Of a stretch of 64,000 bases of DNA, positions 54,185-63,070 are shown one piece after another. The position numbers and the translations under genes are program-made. The notes under the pieces are model-generated. The model worked only from the letters and a program-made list of their open reading frames with translations, searched no databases and had not been told where the DNA came from. Within the stretch, counting starts at the first letter, position 1; the number at the start of each line of letters is the position of its first letter. Source of the DNA: Pirellulales bacterium. GTDB taxonomy: Bacteria; Planctomycetota; Planctomycetia; Pirellulales; JAEUIK01. The stretch lies in the NCBI GenBank assembly GCA_019694435.1, contig JAIBBZ010000007.1, positions 124,001 through 188,000 on the forward strand, written 5' to 3'.

Positions 54185-55113
54185 GCAACCCCAAGGGCAG
54201 CAGTAGCAAGGCAGCTCGACCGCACAGCGCCGGCCGAGCGATTTTCTGGCTGATCGGGCCGGGACGGTCGTTCCTCGTCTTGGGCGTGCTGATTGCGCTG
54301 GGCGCAGCGGCCACGGTCGGCGCCTGGCCCGAGATTCAACGGCTCGTGCACGGCAACCAAAACCTGTGGCTCTTGCCGCAGAACATCGCGATCAACGCAC
54401 CACCGGCCTGGATCAAGTCGGACGTTCGGGCCGAGGTCGTTCGCGATGCTGGCCTGGGGCGGCCGATTTCGCTCGTCGACCCACAGCTCGTCGTGCGCGT
54501 CCGCAATGCCTTCTCACTGCACCCTTGGGTGGCGCGCGTCGTCCAAGTGACGAAGCAACATCCCGCCCGCGTGCAGGTCGTGTTGGAATATCGTCGCCCC
54601 GTGGCGATGGTCGAAGTACCCGGTGGTTTGTATCCCGTCGACGCCGAGGCGGTGCTGCTGCCCAGTGCGGACTTTTCCGCGCTCGAAGCATCGCGGTATC
54701 CGCGCGTCTCGGGAATTGCGCATGCGTCGCTCGGTTCGGTGGGTGCCGTCTGGGCCGATGTACGCGTGCAAGGTGCCGCTCGGATCGCCGCCGTGTTGAT
54801 GGAGGATTGGACGCTGCTGGGGCTGCAGACCATCAAGCCGGCGATCCGGGGCGACAACACTCTGTCGCTCGCCGGTTGCAGCTATGAACTGTTCACGCCG
54901 CGCGGTACGCGGATCGTCTGGGGCCACGCGGTCGACGCCAGCAGCGGCGAAGTCGCGGCAGCCGAAAAGCTTGCCCGGCTCAAGCGGCTGGTGGCCGGCG
55001 GGGCATCGCTCGACGGCGCCGGTGGCCCGCGCGACATCGATATCCGCCTGCCCGGCGATGCGGTGATTGTGCCGCGAACGGCGCTCATCCCGGCGCCGGG
55101 CGCAACGGAATAG
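54181..55113 (+). CDS. ftsQ: FtsQ/DivIB-like division protein
   Basis: 310 residues: a basic cytoplasmic N-terminus, one membrane helix (SFLVLGVLIALGAAATVGAW, about 40-60), and a periplasmic region resembling the POTRA/FtsQ domain: VRVRNAFSLHPWVARVVQVTKQHPARVQVVLEYRRPVAMVE, then YPVDAEAVLLP. This pattern (the v.r..P..l.v.v.er.P.a...) is the FtsQ signature. FtsQ scaffolds the divisome in FtsZ-dividing bacteria; in this lineage, which lacks ftsZ here, its role is open. ATG 54181 overlaps the ddl stop. Last gene of the operon. Confidence 0.82.
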   Translation: MSNPKGSSSKAARPHSAGRAIFWLIGPGRSFLVLGVLIALGAAATVGAWPEIQRLVHGNQNLWLLPQNIAINAPPAWIKSDVRAEVVRDAGLGRPISLVDPQLVVRVRNAFSLHPWVARVVQVTKQHPARVQVVLEYRRPVAMVEVPGGLYPVDAEAVLLPSADFSALEASRYPRVSGIAHASLGSVGAVWADVRVQGAARIAAVLMEDWTLLGLQTIKPAIRGDNTLSLAGCSYELFTPRGTRIVWGHAVDASSGEVAAAEKLARLKRLVAGGASLDGAGGPRDIDIRLPGDAVIVPRTALIPAPGATE

Positions 55114-55138
55114 CCGTGCCTGGAAAAGGCGTAGGCGA

Positions 55139-56515
55139 TTAAAAGAGTTCGTGGATCGGCTTGATGCCGTAGTCCACCAGCGGAAACGGCCGGCCTTGGG
55201 GACCGGGTAGTTTGGTCTCGAGGTCGAGCCCCAGGCTGTTAAAGATCGTGGCGATCACTTCACCCGGCTGCACGGGGCGCTCGGCGGGTACGGCACCGAT
55301 GGGATCGCTCCGCCCGACCACCCGGCCACCTTGCACGCCGCCACCGGCGAACTGGCTGGTCCAGCATTGCGGCCAGTGATCGCGGCCGCCGGCCGGATTG
55401 ACGCGCGGCGTACGGCCGAATTCTTGCAAATTGCACACCAGCGTATTGCCGAGCATGCCGCGCTGGCTGAGATCTTCCAGGAGCGCACTGTAGGCGCGGT
55501 CGTACATCGGCGCGACGATGTCGCGCATGCCTTCGATCGACGTGAACGGCTTGGAGCCGTGAATGTCCCAGCTAATCTCGTCGAACACGGTCAGGAAGGT
55601 GTTGACCGTCACGAAACGCACGCCTGCCTCGATCAACCGCCGGGCCAGCAGGCAGCATTGCCCGAAACGGGTCATGCCGTAGCGCTCGCGGACCGCCTGG
55701 GGCTCTTTCGACAGATCGAACGCTTCGCGCGCCTGCGGGCTCGTCATCAACCGGTATGCGGCCTCGAAGTTGCTGTCGAGTGCTTTTGCGTCGGCGCTGG
55801 CCTCGAAGTTCTTGACGGTCTCGTCGACGATGGCTCGCATCTTGCGACGGCGATCCAGGCGCGCTTCGCCAATGTCTTGCGGAGGCAACAGGTCGGGCAC
55901 CTTGAAATCGGGCTTCGAGGGATCGGCCATCAAGGCGAACGGATCGTGCGCCTTGCCCAGGAAGCCGGCGTCCTGCCCGTGGGGCAAGTTGCCTCCGGTC
56001 CGGCCCATCGGTTCCGGCAGCAGCACATGAGCCGGCAAATCGGTACGCCGCCCCCGCAAGTAGGCCAACACGCACCCCGCATGCGGCGTGTTGATCCCGC
56101 CGGTAAATAGCCGGCCCGTCTGGAGCATTTGATGCCCGGTATCGTGCACGGCCGCCGCGGTGTGATAGCAACTGCGAACCAAGGAGAACTTGTCGGCATG
56201 TTTCGCCAGCTCGGGAAAGATCTCGCTGATCTGGATCGCCGGGGCATTCGTGGAGACGGGCTGAAAAGGACCGCGAATCTCGGCCGGCGCGTCGGGCTTC
56301 ATGTCCCAGCAGTCGATCTGGCTGGGTGCGCCGAGATTGAAGATCATGATCACGCTGTGTTCGTCATGATTCGGCGCAACCGCACCGGCGGCCTTGGCCG
56401 CCATCAGGTTGGGCAGCGACATACCCACCGCACCCAACGCGCCGACTTGAAGAAAGTCGCGTCGCGTGAGGCCGTCGCAGGTCTGGGCAGCACCACGTCC
56501 GGTGAACGTCAGCAT
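55139..56515 (-). CDS. DUF1501 (sulfatase-like) protein with twin-arginine leader
   Basis: 458 residues. TRRDFLQVGALGAVGMSLPNLMAA at residues about 17-40 is a twin-arginine (Tat) leader, so the protein is exported folded. The DUF1501 marks are VIMIFNLGAPSQIDCWDMKPDAP, FSLVRSCYH, AVHDTGHQMLQTGR, NLQEFGRTPRVNPAGGRDHWPQC and IGAVPAERPVQP. The family is related to alkaline phosphatase/sulfatase folds and usually pairs with cytochrome-domain DUF1549/DUF1553 proteins; none is adjacent. ATG 56515 (MLTFTGRG) has AAGGA upstream. Convergent with ftsQ. Confidence 0.88.
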   Translation of the reverse strand: MLTFTGRGAAQTCDGLTRRDFLQVGALGAVGMSLPNLMAAKAAGAVAPNHDEHSVIMIFNLGAPSQIDCWDMKPDAPAEIRGPFQPVSTNAPAIQISEIFPELAKHADKFSLVRSCYHTAAAVHDTGHQMLQTGRLFTGGINTPHAGCVLAYLRGRRTDLPAHVLLPEPMGRTGGNLPHGQDAGFLGKAHDPFALMADPSKPDFKVPDLLPPQDIGEARLDRRRKMRAIVDETVKNFEASADAKALDSNFEAAYRLMTSPQAREAFDLSKEPQAVRERYGMTRFGQCCLLARRLIEAGVRFVTVNTFLTVFDEISWDIHGSKPFTSIEGMRDIVAPMYDRAYSALLEDLSQRGMLGNTLVCNLQEFGRTPRVNPAGGRDHWPQCWTSQFAGGGVQGGRVVGRSDPIGAVPAERPVQPGEVIATIFNSLGLDLETKLPGPQGRPFPLVDYGIKPIHELF

Positions 56516-56658
56516 GGCGTTCGATCCTTGCACCAAGGGCGTCAGGGGCGACCGGTCGGTCGACCCAGTGCGATGGTATCGCGCGGCGGGCGTAACAGCA
56601 ACGAAACTCGCGGGTTACGCGCCGAGAACGCCGGCAATACCTCGGGACTGCGTAACGG

Positions 56659-57255
56659 TTATTCCTCCGGAGCCTGCTCCTGGATCAGCTTGCTCAATTG
56701 TTTGAACGCCGGATCGCGGGCATGCTCGCACCACTCGAACAAGGCCGCCTCGGTGGTCGTCATGGTCGCGCCGGACGCTTCGAGCCGGAGCAGCGCCGTG
56801 TCGTGATCGATGCGATGCCGGGCCCCAATAGCGTCGACTGCCAGGTACACGCGCTGTCCAGTGGCGAGCAAGTCGAGGGCGGTCTGCTGGACACAAACGT
56901 GCGATTCGATGCCGCAGAGCAGGTAGCGATAAACCTTGCGCTCGCGCAGCCCAGCGAACAGCTCGCCGCATTCGCCGCAGCTGAACCGGGTCTTTGCGGC
57001 GGCCGGATCAACGAGTGCCGCCAGTTCGGGCACCGTGGGGCCAAGGCCCTGCGGGTACTGTTCGGTCGCCGCGACGGGTAGGCCGAACAGCCGGGCCCCG
57101 TCAATCAGCCGGCGGATATTCCAGATGATCCGCCGATGTCCCGGAATCAATCCAGACAATTTGCCTTGAACGTCGATCACGATCAGGGCCGTATCATCCC
57201 GCGACATCAGTTCGGGGCTGCGCGGGAGACCTTGCTGGCCGACGGAATCGTTCAC
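56659..57255 (-). CDS. Isochorismatase-family cysteine hydrolase
   Basis: 198 residues with the nicotinamidase/isochorismatase triad: Asp28 in ALIVIDVQGKL, Lys88 in AAAKTRFSCGE and Cys121 in GIESHVCVQQTALDL. The cis-peptide region is in LCGIESHV. The small size and lack of extra domains suit ycaC-like or nicotinamidase-like enzymes; substrate unknown. GTG 57255 has AAGGA nine bases upstream; ATG 57207 is an alternative. A TATAAT lies on this strand at 57310-57315. Confidence 0.87.
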   Translation of the reverse strand: MNDSVGQQGLPRSPELMSRDDTALIVIDVQGKLSGLIPGHRRIIWNIRRLIDGARLFGLPVAATEQYPQGLGPTVPELAALVDPAAAKTRFSCGECGELFAGLRERKVYRYLLCGIESHVCVQQTALDLLATGQRVYLAVDAIGARHRIDHDTALLRLEASGATMTTTEAALFEWCEHARDPAFKQLSKLIQEQAPEE

Positions 57256-57309
57256 GGGCCAAATCCTTCAGGGGGGCACGAGGACGGAAATGCGACATTG
57301 CCTGGATCG

Positions 57310-57315
57310 ATTATA
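57310..57315 (-). promoter_or_regulatory. -10-like TATAAT upstream of isochorismatase gene
   Basis: Minus-strand TATAAT 55 bp upstream of the GTG start. No good -35 box at 16-18 bp, so only a candidate. Confidence 0.3.
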
Positions 57316-57474
57316 ACGCCCTCGACGAAGTGATCCGAACCGCTTCGAAGCGCCGGCAGGCCGGTTGCGCGGGCCCTGTTTCCCGGGAATCATGGCCCGA
57401 CGTATGATGGTTTGCGGGGACATGAAATCTTCGTCCGGCGCGGCCCGGGTAACGGCGCGCGCGAGGCACCGCGC

Positions 57475-59145
57475 ATGAGTATCTCGGGGACGAACGCGGC
57501 GAGCGAAACATTCGACGACCGCACGCTCGAAGAGCTGCCGGTCGCGGCGCTCGACACCCCCGAGCCGACGGTGGCGCCGGTTGAGCTGGTCCACGGTCCG
57601 CCGCGCGAACTGGCCGACGAGACGCAGGAGGTGCTGTTGCAGCGCCTGCGCGTTGGCTCGCTTGTGATGTTCAGCGGTTTCTTGTTTTACACGCTGCGCG
57701 CGGCCTATTTCTTGCCCTCGGCTGACGCACCGCGAATCGGCGAGAGCAACGCCGTGACGACCTATCGCGCAGCCGCCACGGTCGTGCTGGCGATTTGCGC
57801 AGCCTACCTGTGGAGTCCGATCCGCTTGTCGCTGGTCACGCTGCGGTTCCTCGAACTGGGCGTATTCGGGGCTTCGACGGGCATTTGCGTGTTGATCGAG
57901 TCGCAGTTGATCAGCCAGGCCCTGCACCCGGAGCACCCGGCGGTCGTCCAATCGGCGGTGGCGGCGAGCATCGTGATGTGGTTTGCGTTGGCACTAATCT
58001 ACGGGGTGTTCATCCCCAACACCTGGTGGCGCGCGGCGATCGTCTTGGGCGTGATCCTGGCGATCCCGTTCGTGATGATGCTCGTGGCGAGCGTGAATAG
58101 TCGGGAATTTGGGCGCGTGGCGCTGATCGATTCGTTGTTGCCGGCCAGCGGTGTCATGCTCGTCGGCTATGCAACGGCCGTTTACAGTTCGTACACGATG
58201 GGCCGGCTGCGCCGCGAGGTGTTCGTCGCCCGCCAATTGGGGCAGTACCGCCTGGGCCAGCTGCTCGGCAGTGGCGGCATGGGCGAGGTCTATCTCGCGG
58301 AGCACCAGATGCTCAAGCGCCCCTGCGCGATCAAGACGATTCGTGCGGCCCGCGCGAACGACGCGCGCGCCCTGGCGCGCTTCGAGCGCGAAGTTCGCGC
58401 CACGGCCCAATTGAGCCATTGGAACATCGTCGAAATCTTCGATTACGGTTGTAGCGAGGACGGAACGTTCTTCTACGTGATGGAATACCTGCCCGGCCTG
58501 AGCCTGCAGCAGATCGTCGAGCAGCAAGGAGCCGTCCAGCCGGCCCGGGCCGTGCATCTGATCCGGCAGATCTGCCAGGGCCTGGCCGAGGCCCATCGCT
58601 TGGGGCTCGTCCATCGCGATATCAAGCCGAGCAATATCATCGCCACGGCGCGTGGCGGAGCGTACGACGTGGCCAAGCTGCTCGACTTCGGGCTCGCGGC
58701 GACCGCGGCAGAGGTTGCCCCGAACGGTCGACCGGGCCAGGTCGCCGGCTCGCCGCACTACATGGCCCCGGAGGTGATTCGCGGAGCGATCCCCGACATA
58801 CGGTCCGACCTCTACAGCCTGGGGGGCGTGCTCTATTTCCTGCTCGCCGGACGGCCGGCTTACCGCGGCACGGACCCCGTGGCCGTGATGCGAGCACAGG
58901 TCGAGGATCCCTTACCGGCACTCGAGTCGGTGTGCCCTCAGGTTCCGGCCGATCTCGCGGCAGTCGTGCGGCGCTGCCTGGCGAAAGACCCGCGCGAGCG
59001 CTACGCGGATGCCCGCGAATTGGATCTGGCCCTGGCCACATGCCAGTGTGCCACCGGTTGGACGCAAGAACTGGCCGTACGCTGGTGGGTGGCCCGGGGG
59101 CGGCGTCCGGACGGTTCGCTGGCGACCCCGCCCTTGGACGGTTGA
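57475..59145 (+). CDS. Membrane Ser/Thr protein kinase, N-terminal membrane domain
   Basis: 556 residues. Residues about 60-240 form five or six membrane helices. The kinase domain follows (about 258-515): glycine loop LGSGGMGEVYLAEH, Lys287 in CAIKTIRA, HRDIKPSN (380-387), DFG (404-406) and HYMAPEVIRG. All Hanks residues for activity are present. The order, membrane first and kinase last, is the reverse of PknB-type kinases. The C-terminal 40 residues are not a recognised sensor domain. ATG 57475; the frame runs upstream to 57412. Divergent from the isochorismatase gene. Confidence 0.88.
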   Translation: MSISGTNAASETFDDRTLEELPVAALDTPEPTVAPVELVHGPPRELADETQEVLLQRLRVGSLVMFSGFLFYTLRAAYFLPSADAPRIGESNAVTTYRAAATVVLAICAAYLWSPIRLSLVTLRFLELGVFGASTGICVLIESQLISQALHPEHPAVVQSAVAASIVMWFALALIYGVFIPNTWWRAAIVLGVILAIPFVMMLVASVNSREFGRVALIDSLLPASGVMLVGYATAVYSSYTMGRLRREVFVARQLGQYRLGQLLGSGGMGEVYLAEHQMLKRPCAIKTIRAARANDARALARFEREVRATAQLSHWNIVEIFDYGCSEDGTFFYVMEYLPGLSLQQIVEQQGAVQPARAVHLIRQICQGLAEAHRLGLVHRDIKPSNIIATARGGAYDVAKLLDFGLAATAAEVAPNGRPGQVAGSPHYMAPEVIRGAIPDIRSDLYSLGGVLYFLLAGRPAYRGTDPVAVMRAQVEDPLPALESVCPQVPADLAAVVRRCLAKDPRERYADARELDLALATCQCATGWTQELAVRWWVARGRRPDGSLATPPLDG

Positions 59146-59276
59146 TACCGCCGGGCCGGAGATCACTCCGGCGGTCTGGGAACTTTTCTGCTGCCCGTGT
59201 CGTCCAACTGGGAGTCGCTGCGCGCGGTGCGCAACGTCTCAAAGTACGATTCCGCAACGTACAAAGGCATGAACCG

Positions 59277-60062
59277 ATGCTGAGGACTGCAACTTGTCTC
59301 TGTGTGTTCGCGTTGCTGTTTGCGACCCCGATTGCGTTTGCTGGCAACGTCCAGGTGTCGGGCGAGGCGGAAATCCGCGTGCAGCCCGACGAAGCGCTGA
59401 TTTCGACCGGCATCGAAGTCCGCGCGGCAGCTCTCGACGACGCGACGACCATGCTCGAAGAGCGTCGCGCCAGGCTGCTCGAATATCTCCAGGCGTCCGG
59501 CATTGCCGACCAAGACGTGCGGACCGACTTCGTGCTTGTTGAGCCGGTCTACCGCGAGCGCAACCGGGCAGATGTGCCCAACGATCGAGAACTCCTGGCA
59601 TCGATCGTCGATCCGATCGCCTACAACGTCGTCCAGCTTGTCCGCGTGCGGGTCCGGCAGGTCAATCAATTCGACGCCCTGATCGTCGGCGTGCTGAAAA
59701 ACGGTGCCAACCGTCTCGAGGGAGTGGAGTTTCGGACCACGGAGTTGCGCAAATATCGAGATGAAGCGCGACAGAAGGCGATTCGCGCAGCCAAGGAAAA
59801 GGCGCTACTGCTCGTCGCGGAACTCAACGTCAAGCTCGGCGACGTCGTCGCGATCCAGGAGCAGTATTCTGGCGGCTGGTGGAGCTGGCCGCGCTATCAG
59901 AATCAGGCGCTGATGCAAAACGTGACCTCGGAGGCACCGGCCGCGAGCAACAGCACCGCTGGTCAGATCAGCGTGACCGCCTCGGTACATCTGACATTCG
60001 CCTTGCCGGGCGGCGAGCCGGAACAGGACGGAACCGCTGTTCCGCAGGGTCTGCGCCGCTAG
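59277..60062 (+). CDS. SIMPL-domain (DUF541) periplasmic protein
   Basis: 261 residues with a signal peptide (CLCVFALLFATPIAFAG). The SIMPL/DUF541 domain is recognisable: NVQVSGEAEIRVQPDEALISTGIE at the start, the coiled helix DATTMLEERRARLLEYL, DQDVRTDFV, and the second half LEGVEFRTTELRKYRDEARQKAI. Family proteins are oligomeric outer-membrane or periplasmic proteins linked to oxidative stress; function is not settled. ATG 59277. It follows the kinase gene by 131 bp on the same strand. Confidence 0.85.
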   Translation: MLRTATCLCVFALLFATPIAFAGNVQVSGEAEIRVQPDEALISTGIEVRAAALDDATTMLEERRARLLEYLQASGIADQDVRTDFVLVEPVYRERNRADVPNDRELLASIVDPIAYNVVQLVRVRVRQVNQFDALIVGVLKNGANRLEGVEFRTTELRKYRDEARQKAIRAAKEKALLLVAELNVKLGDVVAIQEQYSGGWWSWPRYQNQALMQNVTSEAPAASNSTAGQISVTASVHLTFALPGGEPEQDGTAVPQGLRR

Positions 60063-60098
60063 GCGGCGCCCTGTACGCGCGGTTGGGTTACGAAGTCG

Positions 60099-62366
60099 CT
60101 AATGGTCATGCGCGCAGGACTGCGGCGACACCGGCGCCGGCTTGACGGGCTGCCGGAGCAGGCGCATGCCGTTGCCGATCACCGTCAGGCTTGCGCCGAC
60201 GTCCGCGGCCACGGCGAGCCACATCGTACCGGCCCCCGCGGCCGACAACGCCAGCACGGCCGCCTTGACGCCCAAGGCGAAACCGATGTTTTGCCGCAGA
60301 ATGGCCCGCATCTGCCGCGCCAGGCAGACGAGTTCGGGCAACTTATCCAGTCTCGGCGTCATCAACACGACGTCGGCCGTTTCGAGCGCCGTCGCGCTGG
60401 CCTGCGCTCCGAGCGCAATACCCACCGGGGCAGCGGCCAGGGCGGGGGCATCGTTGACGCCGTCGCCGACCATCGCCAGGTCGCGATGCGTCTGGGCCAG
60501 TTGACGGACGCGCGTCACTTTGTCGGCGGGCAGCAGCTCGGCGTCGATCTCATCGATTCCCAGCTCGTTCGCCAGCCGTTGCACCACTGCGGCGCGATCG
60601 CCCGAAAGCAGGGCGAGGTGACGAACGCCGAGTTGCCGCAATTCGGCCAGGGCCGGTGCGGCATCGCCGCGCGCCACGTCGGACAAGGTGAGGATGCCTG
60701 CCAGACGGTTTTCGCGGCAGACGTACACCTCCGTGGCTGCAGCGACGCTGGTGTCGGCAGCTTGGGCAGCACCGCGAGCCGTGGCTTCTTCGGCGGGTTC
60801 GATCTCGATGCCACGCTCGGCCAGGAGCCGGCGATTGCCCACCAGCCATGACGCGCCCGCGACGCGACCGGCGATCCCCAGTCCGCGAAAGGCCTGCATG
60901 TCTGCGGCCGCATCGATCGGCAAGCCACGGTGACGGGCTTCGCGCACAATCGCGGCGGCCAACGGATGCTCGCTGTGCTGCTCGAGCGCGGCTGCGGCGC
61001 GCAACACCTCGTCTGCGCCGCAGGGGCTCACCGCGGCCAGGTGTACGACGCACGGCTCGCCGGTGGTGAGTGTTCCGGTCTTGTCGAAAGCCATGGCCGT
61101 CAAGCGCGCGAGCCGCTCCAGGTGTTCGCCGCCCTTGACCAGCGCGCCCATCCGCGCGGACCGGTTCAGGCCGCAGACCAGCGTGACGGGCGTCGAAATG
61201 ACCAATGCGCAAGGGCAGGCGATGACCAGCAGAACCAGCCCACGATGCAGCCATTCGCTCCAACCGGGCGCCGCCGCGAGGTCCGCGATGAACGTGGCCG
61301 CCAGCGGGGGAACCAGTGCTACGAACACGGCCAACGCGATCACCACCGGCGTGTAGATGCGCGCGAACTTGTCGACAAACCGCGCGGTTGGCGAGCGTTC
61401 GGCGCGCGCTTGCGAAACGAGCCGCGAAATATGTGCGAGCGTGCTGTCGTGGGCCTCGCGCGTGGCGCGAATCTCGAGCGCGCCTTCGCCGTTCAACGAG
61501 CCGGCAAACACGGAGCTTCCCGGCGCGACATCGACCGGTAGCGATTCGCCGGTAATCGGCGCCTGGTTGACGCTCGATGTGCCGGCGACGACCTGCCCGT
61601 CGAGCGGCAGCCGTTCGCCCGGCCGGACGGCAATCTCCTCGCCGACGGCGACTTCTGCCGCGGGACAGTCCTCCCAGCCATGCGCGGTGCGACGATGCGC
61701 CACCGGAGTCTGATAGGCCACGAGTGACTGGACCGCCGAACGTGCGCGATCCAGGCTGTAGGTCTCCAGCCAAAGCGCCACGCCGAAAAGAAACATGGCC
61801 GCCGCGGCCTCGAAATAGTCGCCCAGCGCGATGGCGCCCGCGGCGGCCAGCGTCATCAGGGCGTTCATGTCGAGCGCCCCCAGCCGGATGGCCCGCCAGC
61901 CGGCGCGCGCAACCGGGATGCCAGCGACGACGGCTGCGGCGATGGCCAGGGCATGGCTGACTGCCACTGCCGGCTCGCCGAACGGCACTAACGCGGCGGC
62001 GATCAACAGCAGCAACCCCGAGGCGATCGTGGCGCGCCGGCGCCAAAGGGGGTGCGCGGTGGGCGACGGGTTCAAGACTTGAAGATCCACGACCGTGGCA
62101 GGAAAGCCGATGGCTGCAAGTTTCGCAGCCAGCACCTCGCGGGTGGTAAGTGCGCCGTCGAAATCGACCGTCAACGTCCGGTTCAGGTAATCTGCGCGGA
62201 CAGTCTCGATGCCGCCGACCGGACGCAAGCCGCGATCGATCAATGCCAGCTCCTCCGGGCAGTCCATGGCCGGGATGTGGAACTCGGCGGACTGCCGCGA
62301 AGCAGGCGCCGCGGCGGTGGTTGTGACCCGTTGCAAGCCGGTCGTACTCGCAAATAAGAAAGGCAT
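60099..62366 (-). CDS. P1B-type heavy-metal ATPase (Zn/Cd/Pb group)
   Basis: 755 residues. The N-terminal heavy-metal-associated domain has AMDCPEEL near 34, lacking the second Cys of the CxxC site. Membrane helices follow, then the ion-site motif IACPCALVIST, catalytic DKTGTLT with the phosphorylated Asp, SEHPLAAAI (HP), and GDGVNDAPALAAAPVGIALG. The CPC motif and sequence type favour Zn/Cd export; Cu is less likely. Start at ATG 62366 (MPFLFASTTG); a longer frame reaches 62447. The stop lies 36 bp from the SIMPL gene on the other strand. Confidence 0.87.
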   Translation of the reverse strand: MPFLFASTTGLQRVTTTAAAPASRQSAEFHIPAMDCPEELALIDRGLRPVGGIETVRADYLNRTLTVDFDGALTTREVLAAKLAAIGFPATVVDLQVLNPSPTAHPLWRRRATIASGLLLLIAAALVPFGEPAVAVSHALAIAAAVVAGIPVARAGWRAIRLGALDMNALMTLAAAGAIALGDYFEAAAAMFLFGVALWLETYSLDRARSAVQSLVAYQTPVAHRRTAHGWEDCPAAEVAVGEEIAVRPGERLPLDGQVVAGTSSVNQAPITGESLPVDVAPGSSVFAGSLNGEGALEIRATREAHDSTLAHISRLVSQARAERSPTARFVDKFARIYTPVVIALAVFVALVPPLAATFIADLAAAPGWSEWLHRGLVLLVIACPCALVISTPVTLVCGLNRSARMGALVKGGEHLERLARLTAMAFDKTGTLTTGEPCVVHLAAVSPCGADEVLRAAAALEQHSEHPLAAAIVREARHRGLPIDAAADMQAFRGLGIAGRVAGASWLVGNRRLLAERGIEIEPAEEATARGAAQAADTSVAAATEVYVCRENRLAGILTLSDVARGDAAPALAELRQLGVRHLALLSGDRAAVVQRLANELGIDEIDAELLPADKVTRVRQLAQTHRDLAMVGDGVNDAPALAAAPVGIALGAQASATALETADVVLMTPRLDKLPELVCLARQMRAILRQNIGFALGVKAAVLALSAAGAGTMWLAVAADVGASLTVIGNGMRLLRQPVKPAPVSPQSCAHDH

Positions 62367-62527
62367 GAGGTTCGCGCCGCAATTATAGGACGCGGGGCCG
62401 TGGATGGGGGGCCCTGGCGAGGCCGGGCGACTTTCGCGAAGATGCACGCGTCAATTGGTACCGGTGCCGGCACGCGAACTGACCGATGCGATGTGGCACG
62501 AAGAACACGGCACCCGAGCGAGCGGCA

Positions 62528-63070
62528 ATGCGCACCCGAGCGACGACGATTCTCACGGTTCGACACCAGGGCCAGGTCGCTTTGGGCGGCGACGGCCAGG
62601 TCACGCTCGGCCAGTCAATCGTCAAGGCCGACGCCAACAAGATTCGCCGGCTGGCCGATAACAAGGTGCTCACCGGATTTGCCGGCAGCAGCGCCGATGC
62701 CTTTGCGCTGTTGGAACGATTCGAGGCCCGGCTCAAGGACTTTCCCGGAAACGTGCCGCGGGCGGCCACGGAGTTGGCCAAGGATTGGCGGACCGATCGA
62801 GTCTTGCGCCGCTTGGAGGCGCTCTTGCTGGTGGTCGATGCTCGGCACACGCTGCTGGTCACAGGCACGGGGGACGTGATCCAGCCCACCGACGGAATTC
62901 TCGGGATCGGCTCGGGCGGCAACTATGCCATGGCCGCCGCGCGGGCCCTGGTGGCGCATGCGCCCATGGCAGCGGACGAAATCGTGCGCGCGTCGCTCGA
63001 AATTGCCGCGGGTATCGACATCTACACGAATACGAACATCGCGGTCGAGGTGTTGCCGTGCGCGAGCTGA
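62528..63070 (+). CDS. hslV: ATP-dependent protease peptidase subunit HslV
   Basis: Threonine peptidase core of the HslVU (ClpQY) protease. 180 residues: [23 protein letters not shown] with the catalytic Thr after a short MRTRA propeptide, [63 protein letters not shown] and the C-terminal [21 protein letters not shown] 62528 is chosen from the family start; an earlier in-frame ATG is at 62486. It overlaps hslU by 13 bp. Confidence 0.95.
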   Translation: MRTRATTILTVRHQGQVALGGDGQVTLGQSIVKADANKIRRLADNKVLTGFAGSSADAFALLERFEARLKDFPGNVPRAATELAKDWRTDRVLRRLEALLLVVDARHTLLVTGTGDVIQPTDGILGIGSGGNYAMAAARALVAHAPMAADEIVRASLEIAAGIDIYTNTNIAVEVLPCAS

